NCBI GenBank assembly: GCA_014237715.1
Contig: JAAZZG010000002.1
Span: 1 to 64,000 of the forward strand
Source: Acidimicrobiales bacterium
GTDB lineage: Bacteria; Actinomycetota; Acidimicrobiia; Acidimicrobiales; MedAcidi-G1
Direction: 5' to 3'
DNA length: 64,000 nucleotides
The translations under genes were made by a program, and so were the position numbers. The notes under the pieces are model-generated. The model saw nothing but the letters and a program-made list of their open reading frames with translations. It was not told the origin of the DNA and made no database searches. This document shows positions 6,776-15,425 of this stretch, piece after piece (position 1 is the first letter of the stretch; every line of letters begins with the position of its first letter).

Positions 6776-8916
6776 GACTGCTCCTCGGGGACCTCAACCT
6801 GCATCAAGACGTCCACCACCGTGGCACCTTCCGCTGTGGCCATCAACGGGTTGACCTCCACCTCGACCAATCCCTCTACGGCGAGAGCCGCTGCCCCGAT
6901 CCGTTTGATGACGTCGACCACCGCATCCAGATCGACGCCCGGTCGACCGCGATGGCCGTCCAGCAACGGACGAATGGCCAACGCCTGGAGTGCCCCCCGG
7001 ATGTCGTCATCGGTGGCCGGCAACAACAGGCTTCGGGTGTCGGCCAGCACCTCGACGAGGATGCCGCCGGACCCCACGGTGAGGAGCCACCCCACCGGGT
7101 CGGCCCGTCGGACGGTGACCAGCAACTCGACGGGCCAGCCAACTGGCCCGCCACCAGCGGGCCCGCCTACCTGCGCCTCGACCAGCACTCGGCCGGCACC
7201 GGTGGCCAACCCGATCTGCCGGGCCGCACCGGTCACCTCGGCCGCGTCCGTCAACCCGACGGCCACGCCGTCGACCTCGGTCTTGTGGTCCACGCCGACC
7301 GCCTTGACGACCACCGGCCAGCCCATCCGGTCGGCCGCCGCGGCGGCCTCCTCGACCCCCACCACCTCACCAACCGGGACCGGCACTCCGTACCCGGCCA
7401 GCACCACCTTGGCCTCAGCTTCCGGCAGGGTCACCCAGGTACCCCCGACCCGGCCCGACGGCGCTGTCGCTCTCGCCGGCAGGGACGCCGGCGGCGGGCC
7501 GTCCACCCTCCTTCCCCACCAGGCGGCGGCCTCCAACCCGACCAGCGCCTCATCGATGCCCCGGACCGGCACGAGACCGACGTCGACCGCTGAGGCCTCC
7601 ACCGTCAACGGAAGGTTCTCGGCCATCGATGCGGCTACCACGCCGGGGGTCCCGGTCACCATGCACGCGGCACCGAACGCCTCCAGAGTCGGCCACCAAC
7701 TGGAGGCGTCGAGATCCGACGCCGGATCCTCCGGCGGGAAGTCCAGGACCAGGAGGGCGGCGTCCGGCGACCCGTCCGGTTCACGGGTGACCGCCTCGGT
7801 GAACGTGGCCAGCAGGCGTTCCGGGTCGCCCCAGATGAACGTGTGGTAGTCGAACGGGTTGGAGACCGAAACGAGGGCTGCTTTCCGGGGGTCACCAAGG
7901 GCCGTCCGGATCCGATCTACCCGAGCTCCGTCGAACTCGGGTAGGGAGAGGTCGAGTCCCTCGCAACGATCAGCCACGATGGAAGCCTCGCCACCGGAGC
8001 AACTGAGGCTGACGATCCTGTTCCCCGGTAGACCCCCAAGCCGGTCCAGCACGTGCAACGTGTCGAGCAGCTCGGGTACGGACCGGACCCGGCGCACTCC
8101 CGCCCGGCAGAAAAGGGCCTGATAGGCCTCGTCGCTGCCCACCATCGACGAGGTGTGCGACGCGGCGATCTCGGCGCCACGGGTCGAGGACCCCGTCTTG
8201 AGCGCCACCACAGGCACGCCCCGTCGTGAGGCCAGCCGGCAGGCGGCCACGAATCGGGTTACGTCGTGGAGGGCCTCGACGTGCAGGCCCACCGCGGTGA
8301 CCGCCGGATCGCCTACCAGCGCCTCGAGGCATTCCTCGATGCCCACGTCGGCCTGATTCCCCAGCGTCAACATGTGAGCAATGGGCATGGGTCGGGTCTG
8401 CAGGGTCAGGTCTAGGCCGATGTTCCCGCTCTGGGTCACCAGCGCCACGCCCCGATCGGTCCGGCGACAGCCCTGCTGGTCGGGCCACAGCGCGGCGCCG
8501 ACGGTGGCCGACACCGTCCCGTAGCAGTTGGGGCCCAGTACCGGCATTCCGTCGGCCGCCGCTACCAGGGCCTCCTGCAAAGCCGCGCCGTCGGGGCCGA
8601 TCTCCGCGAAACCCGAGGCGTAACAGACCGCTGCGCCGGCACCGATGGCAGCCAGGCGTCCTACCGCCTCGACGGTGGCGTGCCGGTTCACTGCCACCAA
8701 CGCGGCGTCGGGAACCCCTGGAAGATCATCGACCGAGGGCACGCACGGCACCCCGGCCAGATCGGTCCGCGTCGGATGCACCGCCCACATCTCGCCCTCG
8801 TACCCCAGACGACGGCACTGCTCGATGGCTAGCTCCGCTGGTCGGCCTCCGATCATGGCCACCGATCGGGGCGCAAGCAGGCGGGTCAGGCGGGGTTCCC
8901 CGCCCACGTCGATCAC
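6772..8916 (-). CDS. ADP-forming-type acyl-CoA ligase (CoA-binding plus ATP-grasp)
   Basis: This 714-aa protein combines an N-terminal CoA-binding Rossmann domain (RLLAPRSVAMIGG, VLGPNCYGTVS), two succinyl-CoA-ligase-like domains (VTQSGNIGLDL, with a His-containing SHTSSMVGSDEAYQALF segment) and a C-terminal ATP-grasp domain (PVVVKAVGVDHKTEVDGVAVGL, PLMATAEG). This is the NDP-forming acetyl-CoA synthetase family. Next to caiD and an acyl-CoA dehydrogenase it most likely activates carnitine, crotonobetaine or gamma-butyrobetaine, replacing the AMP-forming CaiC or CoA transferase CaiB of enterobacteria. That substrate is inferred from context only. The start codon is GTG. Confidence 0.75.
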   Translation of the reverse strand: MIDVGGEPRLTRLLAPRSVAMIGGRPAELAIEQCRRLGYEGEMWAVHPTRTDLAGVPCVPSVDDLPGVPDAALVAVNRHATVEAVGRLAAIGAGAAVCYASGFAEIGPDGAALQEALVAAADGMPVLGPNCYGTVSATVGAALWPDQQGCRRTDRGVALVTQSGNIGLDLTLQTRPMPIAHMLTLGNQADVGIEECLEALVGDPAVTAVGLHVEALHDVTRFVAACRLASRRGVPVVALKTGSSTRGAEIAASHTSSMVGSDEAYQALFCRAGVRRVRSVPELLDTLHVLDRLGGLPGNRIVSLSCSGGEASIVADRCEGLDLSLPEFDGARVDRIRTALGDPRKAALVSVSNPFDYHTFIWGDPERLLATFTEAVTREPDGSPDAALLVLDFPPEDPASDLDASSWWPTLEAFGAACMVTGTPGVVAASMAENLPLTVEASAVDVGLVPVRGIDEALVGLEAAAWWGRRVDGPPPASLPARATAPSGRVGGTWVTLPEAEAKVVLAGYGVPVPVGEVVGVEEAAAAADRMGWPVVVKAVGVDHKTEVDGVAVGLTDAAEVTGAARQIGLATGAGRVLVEAQVGGPAGGGPVGWPVELLVTVRRADPVGWLLTVGSGGILVEVLADTRSLLLPATDDDIRGALQALAIRPLLDGHRGRPGVDLDAVVDVIKRIGAAALAVEGLVEVEVNPLMATAEGATVVDVLMQVEVPEEQS

Positions 8917-8932
8917 CTTCGAGATCCCCGGA

Positions 8933-10093
8933 TCAGGCGCCGAGGGGGCGCAACATCTCGCGGCTCACGATGTGGCGCTGGATCTCGCTAGTCCCGTCCC
9001 AGATCCGGTCCACCCGGGCATCACGCCATATCCGCTCCAACGGCAGCTCATCCATCAGGCCCATCCCGCCGAGGATCTGGATGGCCTCGTCGGACACGAA
9101 CTGGAGCATCTCGGTCGACGAGATCTTGGCCATGGCGGCGTCGCCGTCGGCCATCTCGCCCCGATCCATCAGCCATGCCGCCCGGTAGGTCATGAGCTCG
9201 GCCTGGACCATCTGGGTCCGCATGTCGGCCAACTTGAACGAGACGCCCTGGAACTTTCCGATCTTCTGGCCAAACTGCTCGCGTGATGCCGCCCAGTCCA
9301 GCGCGACGGCCATTGCCCGGTCCGCCCGGCCTAGGCACACCGAGGCCACCTGCAGGCGGGTGGCGCCCAGCCACTCGTTGGCCACCTCAAAGCCCCGGTG
9401 TTCCTCGCCCAGCACGGCCGACGCCGGCACTCGGCAGTCATCGAAGTTCAGGATGCAGTTGTTGTAGCCGCGGTTGGACACCGACCGGTAACCGTCGGCT
9501 ATCTCCAGGCCCGGCGTGTCATGGTCGACCAGGAACGACGTGATCAACTTCTTGGGGCCCCGGGGCGTCTCCTCCTCGCCGGTCGCCGCAAAGAGGATTG
9601 TGTAGTCGGCTAGGTCGGCGTGGCTGATGAAGTGCTTGGTCCCGTTAATGACGTAGTCGTCCCCGTCGCGTACCGCCCGACACGTCATGCCCCGCACGTC
9701 GGACCCGGCATCGGGCTCGCTCATGGCCAGACAGTCGACCCGTTCGCCACGGATGGTGGGCAGTAGGTACTCCTCGATCTGGTCACCCACGCAGGCCTGG
9801 AGGATGTTGGACGGCCGGGCCACCACGTAGTGCAGCGCGTACTGGGTCCAGCCGAACGCCCGATCCACGAGTGCCATGGTGAGGTTGTCGAGGCCACCTC
9901 CGCCAAGGTCGGCCGGCATGTTGGCCGCGTAGATCCCGGCATCCAGGGCCCGATCGCGGATCTGGGCGACGAGTTCTGGACGAACGTCGCCGAGACGCTC
10001 GACCTCCTCCTCGTGGGGCACCAACTCGCGCTCCGTGAAGGCCCGGACGGTGTCGACCACCATCTCCTGTTCATCGGTCAGGGCGAAGTCCAT
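8933..10093 (-). CDS. acyl-CoA dehydrogenase, probable gamma-butyrobetainyl-CoA dehydrogenase
   Basis: This 386-aa flavoprotein has the full acyl-CoA dehydrogenase layout. An all-alpha N-terminal domain carries LTDEQEMVVDTVRAF, the FAD/substrate site is AMSEPDAGSDVRG, and the C-terminal domain has REQFGQKIGKFQ, the EAIQILGGMGLMDELP block and RDARVDRIWDGTSEIQRHI. It sits between the CoA ligase (16-base gap) and the carnitine dehydrogenase gene. This suggests it desaturates gamma-butyrobetainyl-CoA to crotonobetainyl-CoA, the CaiD substrate. Electrons would leave through an electron-transfer flavoprotein such as EtfAB at 15.4-17.2 kb. Substrate assignment is contextual. Confidence 0.78.
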   Translation of the reverse strand: MDFALTDEQEMVVDTVRAFTERELVPHEEEVERLGDVRPELVAQIRDRALDAGIYAANMPADLGGGGLDNLTMALVDRAFGWTQYALHYVVARPSNILQACVGDQIEEYLLPTIRGERVDCLAMSEPDAGSDVRGMTCRAVRDGDDYVINGTKHFISHADLADYTILFAATGEEETPRGPKKLITSFLVDHDTPGLEIADGYRSVSNRGYNNCILNFDDCRVPASAVLGEEHRGFEVANEWLGATRLQVASVCLGRADRAMAVALDWAASREQFGQKIGKFQGVSFKLADMRTQMVQAELMTYRAAWLMDRGEMADGDAAMAKISSTEMLQFVSDEAIQILGGMGLMDELPLERIWRDARVDRIWDGTSEIQRHIVSREMLRPLGA

Positions 10094-10141
10094 GGGGGCT
10101 CCCTACGCAGCGGGGTCGGACGGTTCTTGTCGGGTCGGGGG

Positions 10142-11659
10142 TCAGGCGGGGATCCGCATAACCCGACCCACCTGGGGCGGAACGGGCAGGTCGGCGTGGG
10201 CTCCGGCAACGGCAGCCAGGGCGGCGGCGGGGCCATCGAGGATAGGTGCCGTCGAACCGGTCCCGGTGTCGACGTGTAGCAGCATCTGTTCCGTCGTGCA
10301 CAACAGGTCGCCGATGGCCCCAGCCTCGTCGACCAGATACATCGCGTGGAAGAAGTGCAGCCGCTTGGAATCCACACCGAGTATCTGGGTGGTGAATCGC
10401 AACGGCTCGCCGAGCGACGCCTCCTTCACATAGTTGAGATGGGTCTCCACGGTGAAGAAGGTATGGCCGGCCGCCCGGTAGCCCTCGTCGATCCCGATGT
10501 AGCGGAACAGCTTGTCGCTGGCCCAGCCGAAGGCCGTGAGAAACGCCCACTCGGACATGTGGCCGTTGTAGTCCACCCAGTCGGGCTCGACGACCGTCTC
10601 GTACAGGGCCAGCGGGGCAGCCACCAAATGATTCTCAGCGTCGTCACCGGCGGTCCACCTTGAACCCGAACCGGCCTCGTGGATGCGGGCCTCGCGCTCG
10701 GCGATCAACCGGCCGGCACCCAGGTCCAGCGGCCGCAGCGACCGCATCACCGAGATGACGTAGTCGTCCCGGAGGCGTTCCAGTTCGGCGATGGAACGCC
10801 CCTCGGCCTGTTCCTCGCACCCGTCGGCCATGGCCTCGATGAGGTCATCGGTCAGCTCGGGTGCCTCAAGCTTCGTCCATGGCAGCTTCAGGGCCGGACC
10901 GAACTGACGAAGCATGTGGCGCATGCCCTGCTCGCCGCCCGCCAGGTGGAAGGTCAGGTTGGTGCCCATGCCGGCCCACCGGAGCCCCGGCCCATAGTTG
11001 ATGGCGTCGTCCAGCTCGCGGGTGGTGGCCACCCCGTCGTTCACCAGATGGAGAACCTCCCGCCACAGGGCCTCCTGAAGCCGGTCCGAGAGGTAGCCCT
11101 CGATCTCGTTCCGCACTACCAGCGGATGCATCACCAGGTCGTCGTAGTGGGCTACCGCGGCGTCCATTGCCGCCTCCGAGGTCTGCTCGCCGGCCACGAC
11201 CTCGACCAGGGGCAGCAGGTACACCGGGTTGAAGGGGTGTCCGATCAAGATCCGCTCAGGATGCTTGCAACCCTCCTGGAGATTGGTGGGAAGGAGGCCC
11301 GAGGAGCTGGAAGCGATGACCACCTCCGGGCCCGAATGGGCGGCCAGAGTCTGGATCAGCGGTCGCTTGACCGTCTCGTTCTCCGGGGCGCTCTCTTGGA
11401 TCCAATCGACCCGACCGGCCAGCTCCTCAGCGGTGTCGACCCACGTCAGGCGGGTCGGGTCAGCTCCCGGGAAGAGGCCCAGTTTCGTGGCCGACGGCCA
11501 GGCCCGCTGCACGGCGGCACGAAGCCGGGCCTCGGCGCCCGACGCCGGATCCCAGGCCACGACGTCGAGTCCCCGGGCCAACGTCCGGACGGCCCAACCG
11601 GCGCCGATCACCCCGGTGCCCACCATGCCGACGGTTCGCCCCCCGGCGACCGTGTCCAT
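10142..11659 (-). CDS. cdhA: L-carnitine dehydrogenase / betainyl-CoA thioesterase fusion
   Basis: This 505-aa bifunctional protein has two parts. Residues 1 to about 320 form a 3-hydroxyacyl-CoA-dehydrogenase-like NAD enzyme (GMVGTGVIGAGWAVRTLARG; ESAPEN; SSSSGLLPTNLQ; IGHPFNPVYLLPLVEVVAG). The remaining residues, from about 350, are a hot-dog thioesterase (VVEPDWVDYNGHMSEWAFL, FTVETHLNYVKEASLGE). This arrangement is the known L-carnitine dehydrogenase/betainyl-CoA thioesterase family. The first half makes 3-dehydrocarnitine and the second releases glycine betaine from betainyl-CoA. The BKACE enzyme supplying the step between lies 10 bases upstream. Confidence 0.9.
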   Translation of the reverse strand: MDTVAGGRTVGMVGTGVIGAGWAVRTLARGLDVVAWDPASGAEARLRAAVQRAWPSATKLGLFPGADPTRLTWVDTAEELAGRVDWIQESAPENETVKRPLIQTLAAHSGPEVVIASSSSGLLPTNLQEGCKHPERILIGHPFNPVYLLPLVEVVAGEQTSEAAMDAAVAHYDDLVMHPLVVRNEIEGYLSDRLQEALWREVLHLVNDGVATTRELDDAINYGPGLRWAGMGTNLTFHLAGGEQGMRHMLRQFGPALKLPWTKLEAPELTDDLIEAMADGCEEQAEGRSIAELERLRDDYVISVMRSLRPLDLGAGRLIAEREARIHEAGSGSRWTAGDDAENHLVAAPLALYETVVEPDWVDYNGHMSEWAFLTAFGWASDKLFRYIGIDEGYRAAGHTFFTVETHLNYVKEASLGEPLRFTTQILGVDSKRLHFFHAMYLVDEAGAIGDLLCTTEQMLLHVDTGTGSTAPILDGPAAALAAVAGAHADLPVPPQVGRVMRIPA

Positions 11660-11669
11660 CGAACCCGCC

Positions 11670-12563
11670 CTAGCCGAGGTTCAGGGTCTGTCGGGCATCA
11701 GCCGGGGTCTGGACCCGGGCACCCATCAGTTCCACGATCCGGATGGCCTTCTCAACCAGTTGGGCGTTGGTGGCCAGTACCCCGCGCTCCAGGTAGAGGT
11801 TGTCCTCCAGGCCGACCCGCACGTGGCCACCCAGCATCACCGACTGGGCCACCATTGGCATCTGCATGGCACCCAGGCCGAATGACGTGAACTCGGCCTC
11901 TGCGGGCAGTCGGTTCACCATGGCCTGCAGGATCCCGACGTCCAGCGGCGTTCCGTAGGGGATAGAGAGGCAGAGCTGGAGCCAGTACGGGGCGTCGATC
12001 AGGCCCTCGGCGATCATCGTCTCGGCGAACCACAGGTTGCCGGTGTCGAAGACCTCAAGTTCGGGCCGCACGCCTAGCTCGCGGACCCGCTCGGCCATGA
12101 TTCGCAACATGGCCGGTGTGGACACGTAGACCTCGTTGTGGTCACCGAAGTTCAGCGACCCACAGTCCATCGAGCAGATGTCGGGGCGGATGGCCTCCAC
12201 GTGGGCCAGGCGTTCGAGGCCGCCTACCAGGTCGGTGCCGGACTCCCAGGCCATCGGATCGTCGTCAGGACCGACGTTGAGATCACCGCCCATGCCTGCC
12301 GTGAGGTTCACCACCACGTCGGTGTTCTTCTCGCGGATGCGGTCGACCACCTCGCGGTAGAGCTCCACGGTGCGGGTGCCCTTCCCGGTATCGACGTCGC
12401 GCACGTGGCAGTGGACGATGGCCGCCCCGGCCGAAGCGGCGTCCAGCGCGGAGGACGCGACCTGTTCCGGGGTGATCGGCACATGTTCACTGCGCCCGGT
12501 GGTGTCTCCTGCGCCGGTCACGGCACAGGAGATGATGACGTCACGGTTCATGGATCGGGTCAC
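11670..12563 (-). CDS. cdhB: BKACE (DUF849) family 3-dehydrocarnitine cleavage enzyme
   Basis: This 297-aa TIM-barrel beta-keto acid cleavage enzyme would convert 3-dehydrocarnitine plus acetyl-CoA to betainyl-CoA and acetoacetate. The metal-site signature (AAIVHCHVRD) and typical blocks (ISCAVTGAGDT, VVVNLTAGMGGD, SFGLGAMQMPM, GGHVRVGLEDNLYLERG) are present. It is the first gene of the minus-strand carnitine operon. The GTG start has AGGGGGG a few bases upstream; ATG at 12551 is an alternative. The fused dehydrogenase/thioesterase next door makes the carnitine assignment strong. Confidence 0.9.
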   Translation of the reverse strand: MTRSMNRDVIISCAVTGAGDTTGRSEHVPITPEQVASSALDAASAGAAIVHCHVRDVDTGKGTRTVELYREVVDRIREKNTDVVVNLTAGMGGDLNVGPDDDPMAWESGTDLVGGLERLAHVEAIRPDICSMDCGSLNFGDHNEVYVSTPAMLRIMAERVRELGVRPELEVFDTGNLWFAETMIAEGLIDAPYWLQLCLSIPYGTPLDVGILQAMVNRLPAEAEFTSFGLGAMQMPMVAQSVMLGGHVRVGLEDNLYLERGVLATNAQLVEKAIRIVELMGARVQTPADARQTLNLG

Positions 12564-12640
12564 GAGGCCCCCCTGTCGTCTGGCCCATTGTTCCGAGAAC
12601 GGGGCTTGCGTAGGCTTGTCCCCGGTCCGGATCCCGCCTC

Positions 12641-12685
12641 CCCTTCAAGGGCAGGCTCTTCAAGAGCAAGCCCTTCAGGAGAAGG
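12641..12685. repeat. three 15-bp tandem, near-palindromic repeats in a divergent promoter region
   Basis: Units 12641-12655, 12656-12670 and 12671-12685 share the core CTTCA followed by purines. The first two are themselves near-palindromic. Together they can fold into a two-tier hairpin: AAGGGC (12647-12652) with GCCCTT (12670-12675), enclosing GCTCT-TCA-AGAGC. The array lies about 80 bases upstream of the BKACE gene and about 90 upstream of serA, so an operator or iteron-like regulatory role is possible. Confidence 0.6.
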
Positions 12686-12770
12686 TTGGACCGGTCCGTC
12701 CCAGAATCCGCGCAGGCTACCCCGCCGTCCGCACCGCAGGTGCCGGCGTCGGCGTGTCGAAGGAGCAACC

Positions 12771-13982
12771 ATGAAGATCCTGTTCGCAGACGCTCTCCCC
12801 GAGGCGTACATCGACCTCCTCAGGGATCGGGGCGACGAGTGCATCGTCTCTCCCGAGTTGGGTGCCGACGACATTCCCGATGCCATCGAGGGAATCGACG
12901 TGCTCGTCGTCCGCAGCACCAAGGTCACAGCGACGACGACCAGCCGATCAGACCGGCTAGGCCTGATCGTCCGGTCGGGCGCCGGGACCAACACCATCGA
13001 CTGCCAGGCGGCAGCCGACGCCGGGATCTACGTGTGCAACGTGCCGGGCACCAACTCGGTCGCCGTGGCCGAGCTGACCCTCGGGCTGCTACTGGCCGTC
13101 GACCGTCACATCCCATCGGCCGCGACTGACCTCAAGCACGGCACGTGGAACAAAAAGGAGTACTCGAAGGCCGACGGCCTCATGGGCAAGACCTTCGGTG
13201 TCATCGGTGTGGGCGAGATCGGGTTGGCCGTCGCCGAGCGGGCCCGCTCGTTCGGCATGACCGTGGTCGCCGAGCGCAAGACCGACCGTCGACCCGACGT
13301 CGAGGCCCGGATCCGTTCCATCGGTATCCGCCTGGTCGAGGACCTCGATGAGCTGGTGACCGAGTCCGACATCGTCTCGATCCACGTGCCCGGTGGCGCA
13401 GCGACCGAGAACTTGGTCGACAAACGATTCCTGGACCTCATGAAGCCGGGCGCCATCCTGATCAACACCAGCCGTGGCGAGGTGGTCGACGAGGCGGCGC
13501 TCATCGCCGCCATGGACTCCAGGGGGATCCGAGCCGGCCTGGACGTGTACCGCGACGAGCCGGCCGGCGGCACAGGTGAGTTCACCTCCGAGCTGGCCGC
13601 CCACCCCAATGTGGTCGGTACCCATCACATCGGGGCGTCGACCCAGCAGGCCCAGGACGCCACCTCGGCGGGCACCGTCGACGTGATCGAGGCCTACCGG
13701 GCCGGTGACCCGGTGAACTGTGTGAACGTGGCCGGGACCCGTATGGGTTCGGCCACCATCACCATCCGGCACTTTGACCGGGTGGGCGTGCTGGCCGCCT
13801 CGCTGCAGGTTCTGCGCCGGGCCGACATCAACGTCCAGACCATGGAGAACAAGGTCTTCCAGGGTTCCAACGCCGCCATGGCCATCATCGACGTGGTCGG
13901 TGACGTAACCGAGGACGTCACCCGAGAACTGGCCAGCCTGGACAACGTGATCCAGGTCCAGACGACTACTCGCGAGCAGTGA
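12771..13982 (+). CDS. serA: D-3-phosphoglycerate dehydrogenase family protein (SerA-like, with ACT domain)
   Basis: This 403-aa 2-hydroxyacid dehydrogenase has the NAD fold (GVIGVGEIGLAVAERA), the catalytic Arg region (LINTSRGEVVDEAAL), the His loop (HHIGASTQQ) and a C-terminal ACT-like regulatory domain (RVGVLAASLQVLRRADINVQ). It would make 3-phosphohydroxypyruvate for serine synthesis. The open frame extends far upstream, but the ATG at 12771 with AAGGAG in front is clearly the start. Its position, divergent from the carnitine operon, may link serine and glycine metabolism to C1 units released from betaine; it could equally be the housekeeping gene. Confidence 0.88.
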   Translation: MKILFADALPEAYIDLLRDRGDECIVSPELGADDIPDAIEGIDVLVVRSTKVTATTTSRSDRLGLIVRSGAGTNTIDCQAAADAGIYVCNVPGTNSVAVAELTLGLLLAVDRHIPSAATDLKHGTWNKKEYSKADGLMGKTFGVIGVGEIGLAVAERARSFGMTVVAERKTDRRPDVEARIRSIGIRLVEDLDELVTESDIVSIHVPGGAATENLVDKRFLDLMKPGAILINTSRGEVVDEAALIAAMDSRGIRAGLDVYRDEPAGGTGEFTSELAAHPNVVGTHHIGASTQQAQDATSAGTVDVIEAYRAGDPVNCVNVAGTRMGSATITIRHFDRVGVLAASLQVLRRADINVQTMENKVFQGSNAAMAIIDVVGDVTEDVTRELASLDNVIQVQTTTREQ

Positions 13983-15226
13983 GTGTGCTGCGCCCCTTTC
14001 CGGGGCTGATCATCGAACCGGCGTGGGCCGACCGGGTCACCACCGGCCCTTACGACGCCTACTCCCCGTCCGAGCGGGTGGCCATTGCCGAGTCGAACCC
14101 GTACAGCTTCCTGAACGTGACCCGATCCCAGGAGGATGTGCCGGTCGAGTGGCGAGACGACGTTGACTGGTTGATCGGCCAGTGTGCCGAATCCATGCAG
14201 CGCATCTACGACGCCGGTGCCTACGCCGAGCATGACGAGCCGTCGCTGTTCCTGTACCGCCTGGAGGCAGGCGGCCACGTCCAGACCGGCGTTATGGGCT
14301 TGGTGCCGGTGACCGAGCCGGGTGACCGTCGGGTGTTGCGCCACGAGGCGGTGCGCCCAGGGCGGGCCGACCTGCTGACCAGGCACCTGTTGGAGGTGGG
14401 CATGTCGTCCAGCCCCATCTCGCTCACCTATCGGACCGATGCGGTGCTCGACGCGGCGATCGTCGCCGGTTGTGCCACTGAACCGGTGCTGGAAGCCGAC
14501 GGTGACGGCATCCATCAGACGGCCTGGGCGCTGTCCGGCGAGGCTGCCGATGCCCTCGTGGCCGCCATGGGCGACCGGCCGCTGTACGTCACCGACGGCC
14601 ACCATCGACTGGCGGCCGCCGTGGAGGCCCGGCATCGGAACCCCGATATCGGTGACGACCATCCGCTGCAGTGGACTCAGGCCGTCCTGTTCCCCGATGC
14701 CGAGATGCAGGTCCTGGCTGCCCACCGTCGGGTCGGTGATCGGGCCGGCCGCTCAACCGACGACCTCGTCGAGGCCCTGACGGCCATTGGCCCCCTCACG
14801 CCGTGTGCCGACGTCGCCGAGGCCCGGCCTGATGGCGCTGGTGCGATCGGGGTGTACGTGGGTGGCCGCTGGTTCTCCATGGACCTGCCGGCCGCGTCGG
14901 GTAGCCGGGCCGTCGACCAGTTGGACGTGTCTCGGCTTCAGGACGGGATCCTGGCACCCGTGATGGACATCACCGATCCGGGGAGTGACCCGATGATCGA
15001 CTACGTGCCCGAGCCGGTGGGCATCAGCGCACTGGTCGCACGCTGCGACGCCGACGGCCGCGTCGGCTTCGTCCTGCATGCCACGTCGGTGGCCGAGATG
15101 ATGGCCGTGGCCGACGAGGAAGGACTGATGCCTCCAAAGTCCTCGTATTTTGAACCCAAGCCCCGGTCCGGCGTCTTCGTCCGCCGCCTGGACCGGGAGA
15201 CCACCGCCGGGGCCGGCGGGGACTAA
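13979..15226 (+). CDS. DUF1015 family protein
   Basis: This 415-aa protein belongs to the DUF1015 family, recognised by the motif YVTDGHHRLAAAV and by an N-terminal block with PYDAYSP and NPYSFLNVTR. The GTG start overlaps the serA stop (GTGA). Coupling with serA is common for this family, though its biochemical role is unknown. A nucleotide or phosphoserine-related function has been suggested by such neighbourhoods but nothing in the sequence proves it. Confidence 0.85.
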   Translation: MSVLRPFPGLIIEPAWADRVTTGPYDAYSPSERVAIAESNPYSFLNVTRSQEDVPVEWRDDVDWLIGQCAESMQRIYDAGAYAEHDEPSLFLYRLEAGGHVQTGVMGLVPVTEPGDRRVLRHEAVRPGRADLLTRHLLEVGMSSSPISLTYRTDAVLDAAIVAGCATEPVLEADGDGIHQTAWALSGEAADALVAAMGDRPLYVTDGHHRLAAAVEARHRNPDIGDDHPLQWTQAVLFPDAEMQVLAAHRRVGDRAGRSTDDLVEALTAIGPLTPCADVAEARPDGAGAIGVYVGGRWFSMDLPAASGSRAVDQLDVSRLQDGILAPVMDITDPGSDPMIDYVPEPVGISALVARCDADGRVGFVLHATSVAEMMAVADEEGLMPPKSSYFEPKPRSGVFVRRLDRETTAGAGGD

Positions 15227-15239
15227 CCGGTGGTCCCCG
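15217..15239 (+). terminator. hairpin at the end of serA-DUF1015
   Basis: CGGGGAC (15217-15223) pairs with GTCCCCG (15233-15239) over a 9-base loop that includes the stop codon. It fits a terminator for the plus-strand pair, although no T-run follows. The remaining bases to 15425, before the convergent etfA end, show no convincing gene. Confidence 0.45.
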
Positions 15240-15425
15240 TCCGTCGACTCCAACACGAGGCGACCAGTCCATGACCGGGGCCCACGTACAACGGGCGGTG
15301 CTGCAGTTTCCGGTCGACGGTCAGCGCCGGTGGGTCGCGGCGACCTAGATCGGGGACCGACGCCGTGTGGATGGTCAACTCGGTCCGTGGCCGGGTGCCC
15401 ATCATCCCGATGACCGGCCCGGCGC

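Noticed and set aside
12138-12770. 600-base upstream extension of serA as coding
   Set aside because: It is antisense to the BKACE gene and non-homologous. The ATG at 12771 has a good ribosome site and gives the expected protein.
13694-14725. 343-codon minus-strand ORF opposite serA/DUF1015
   Set aside because: Antisense shadow. The sense genes have recognised domains and ribosome sites.
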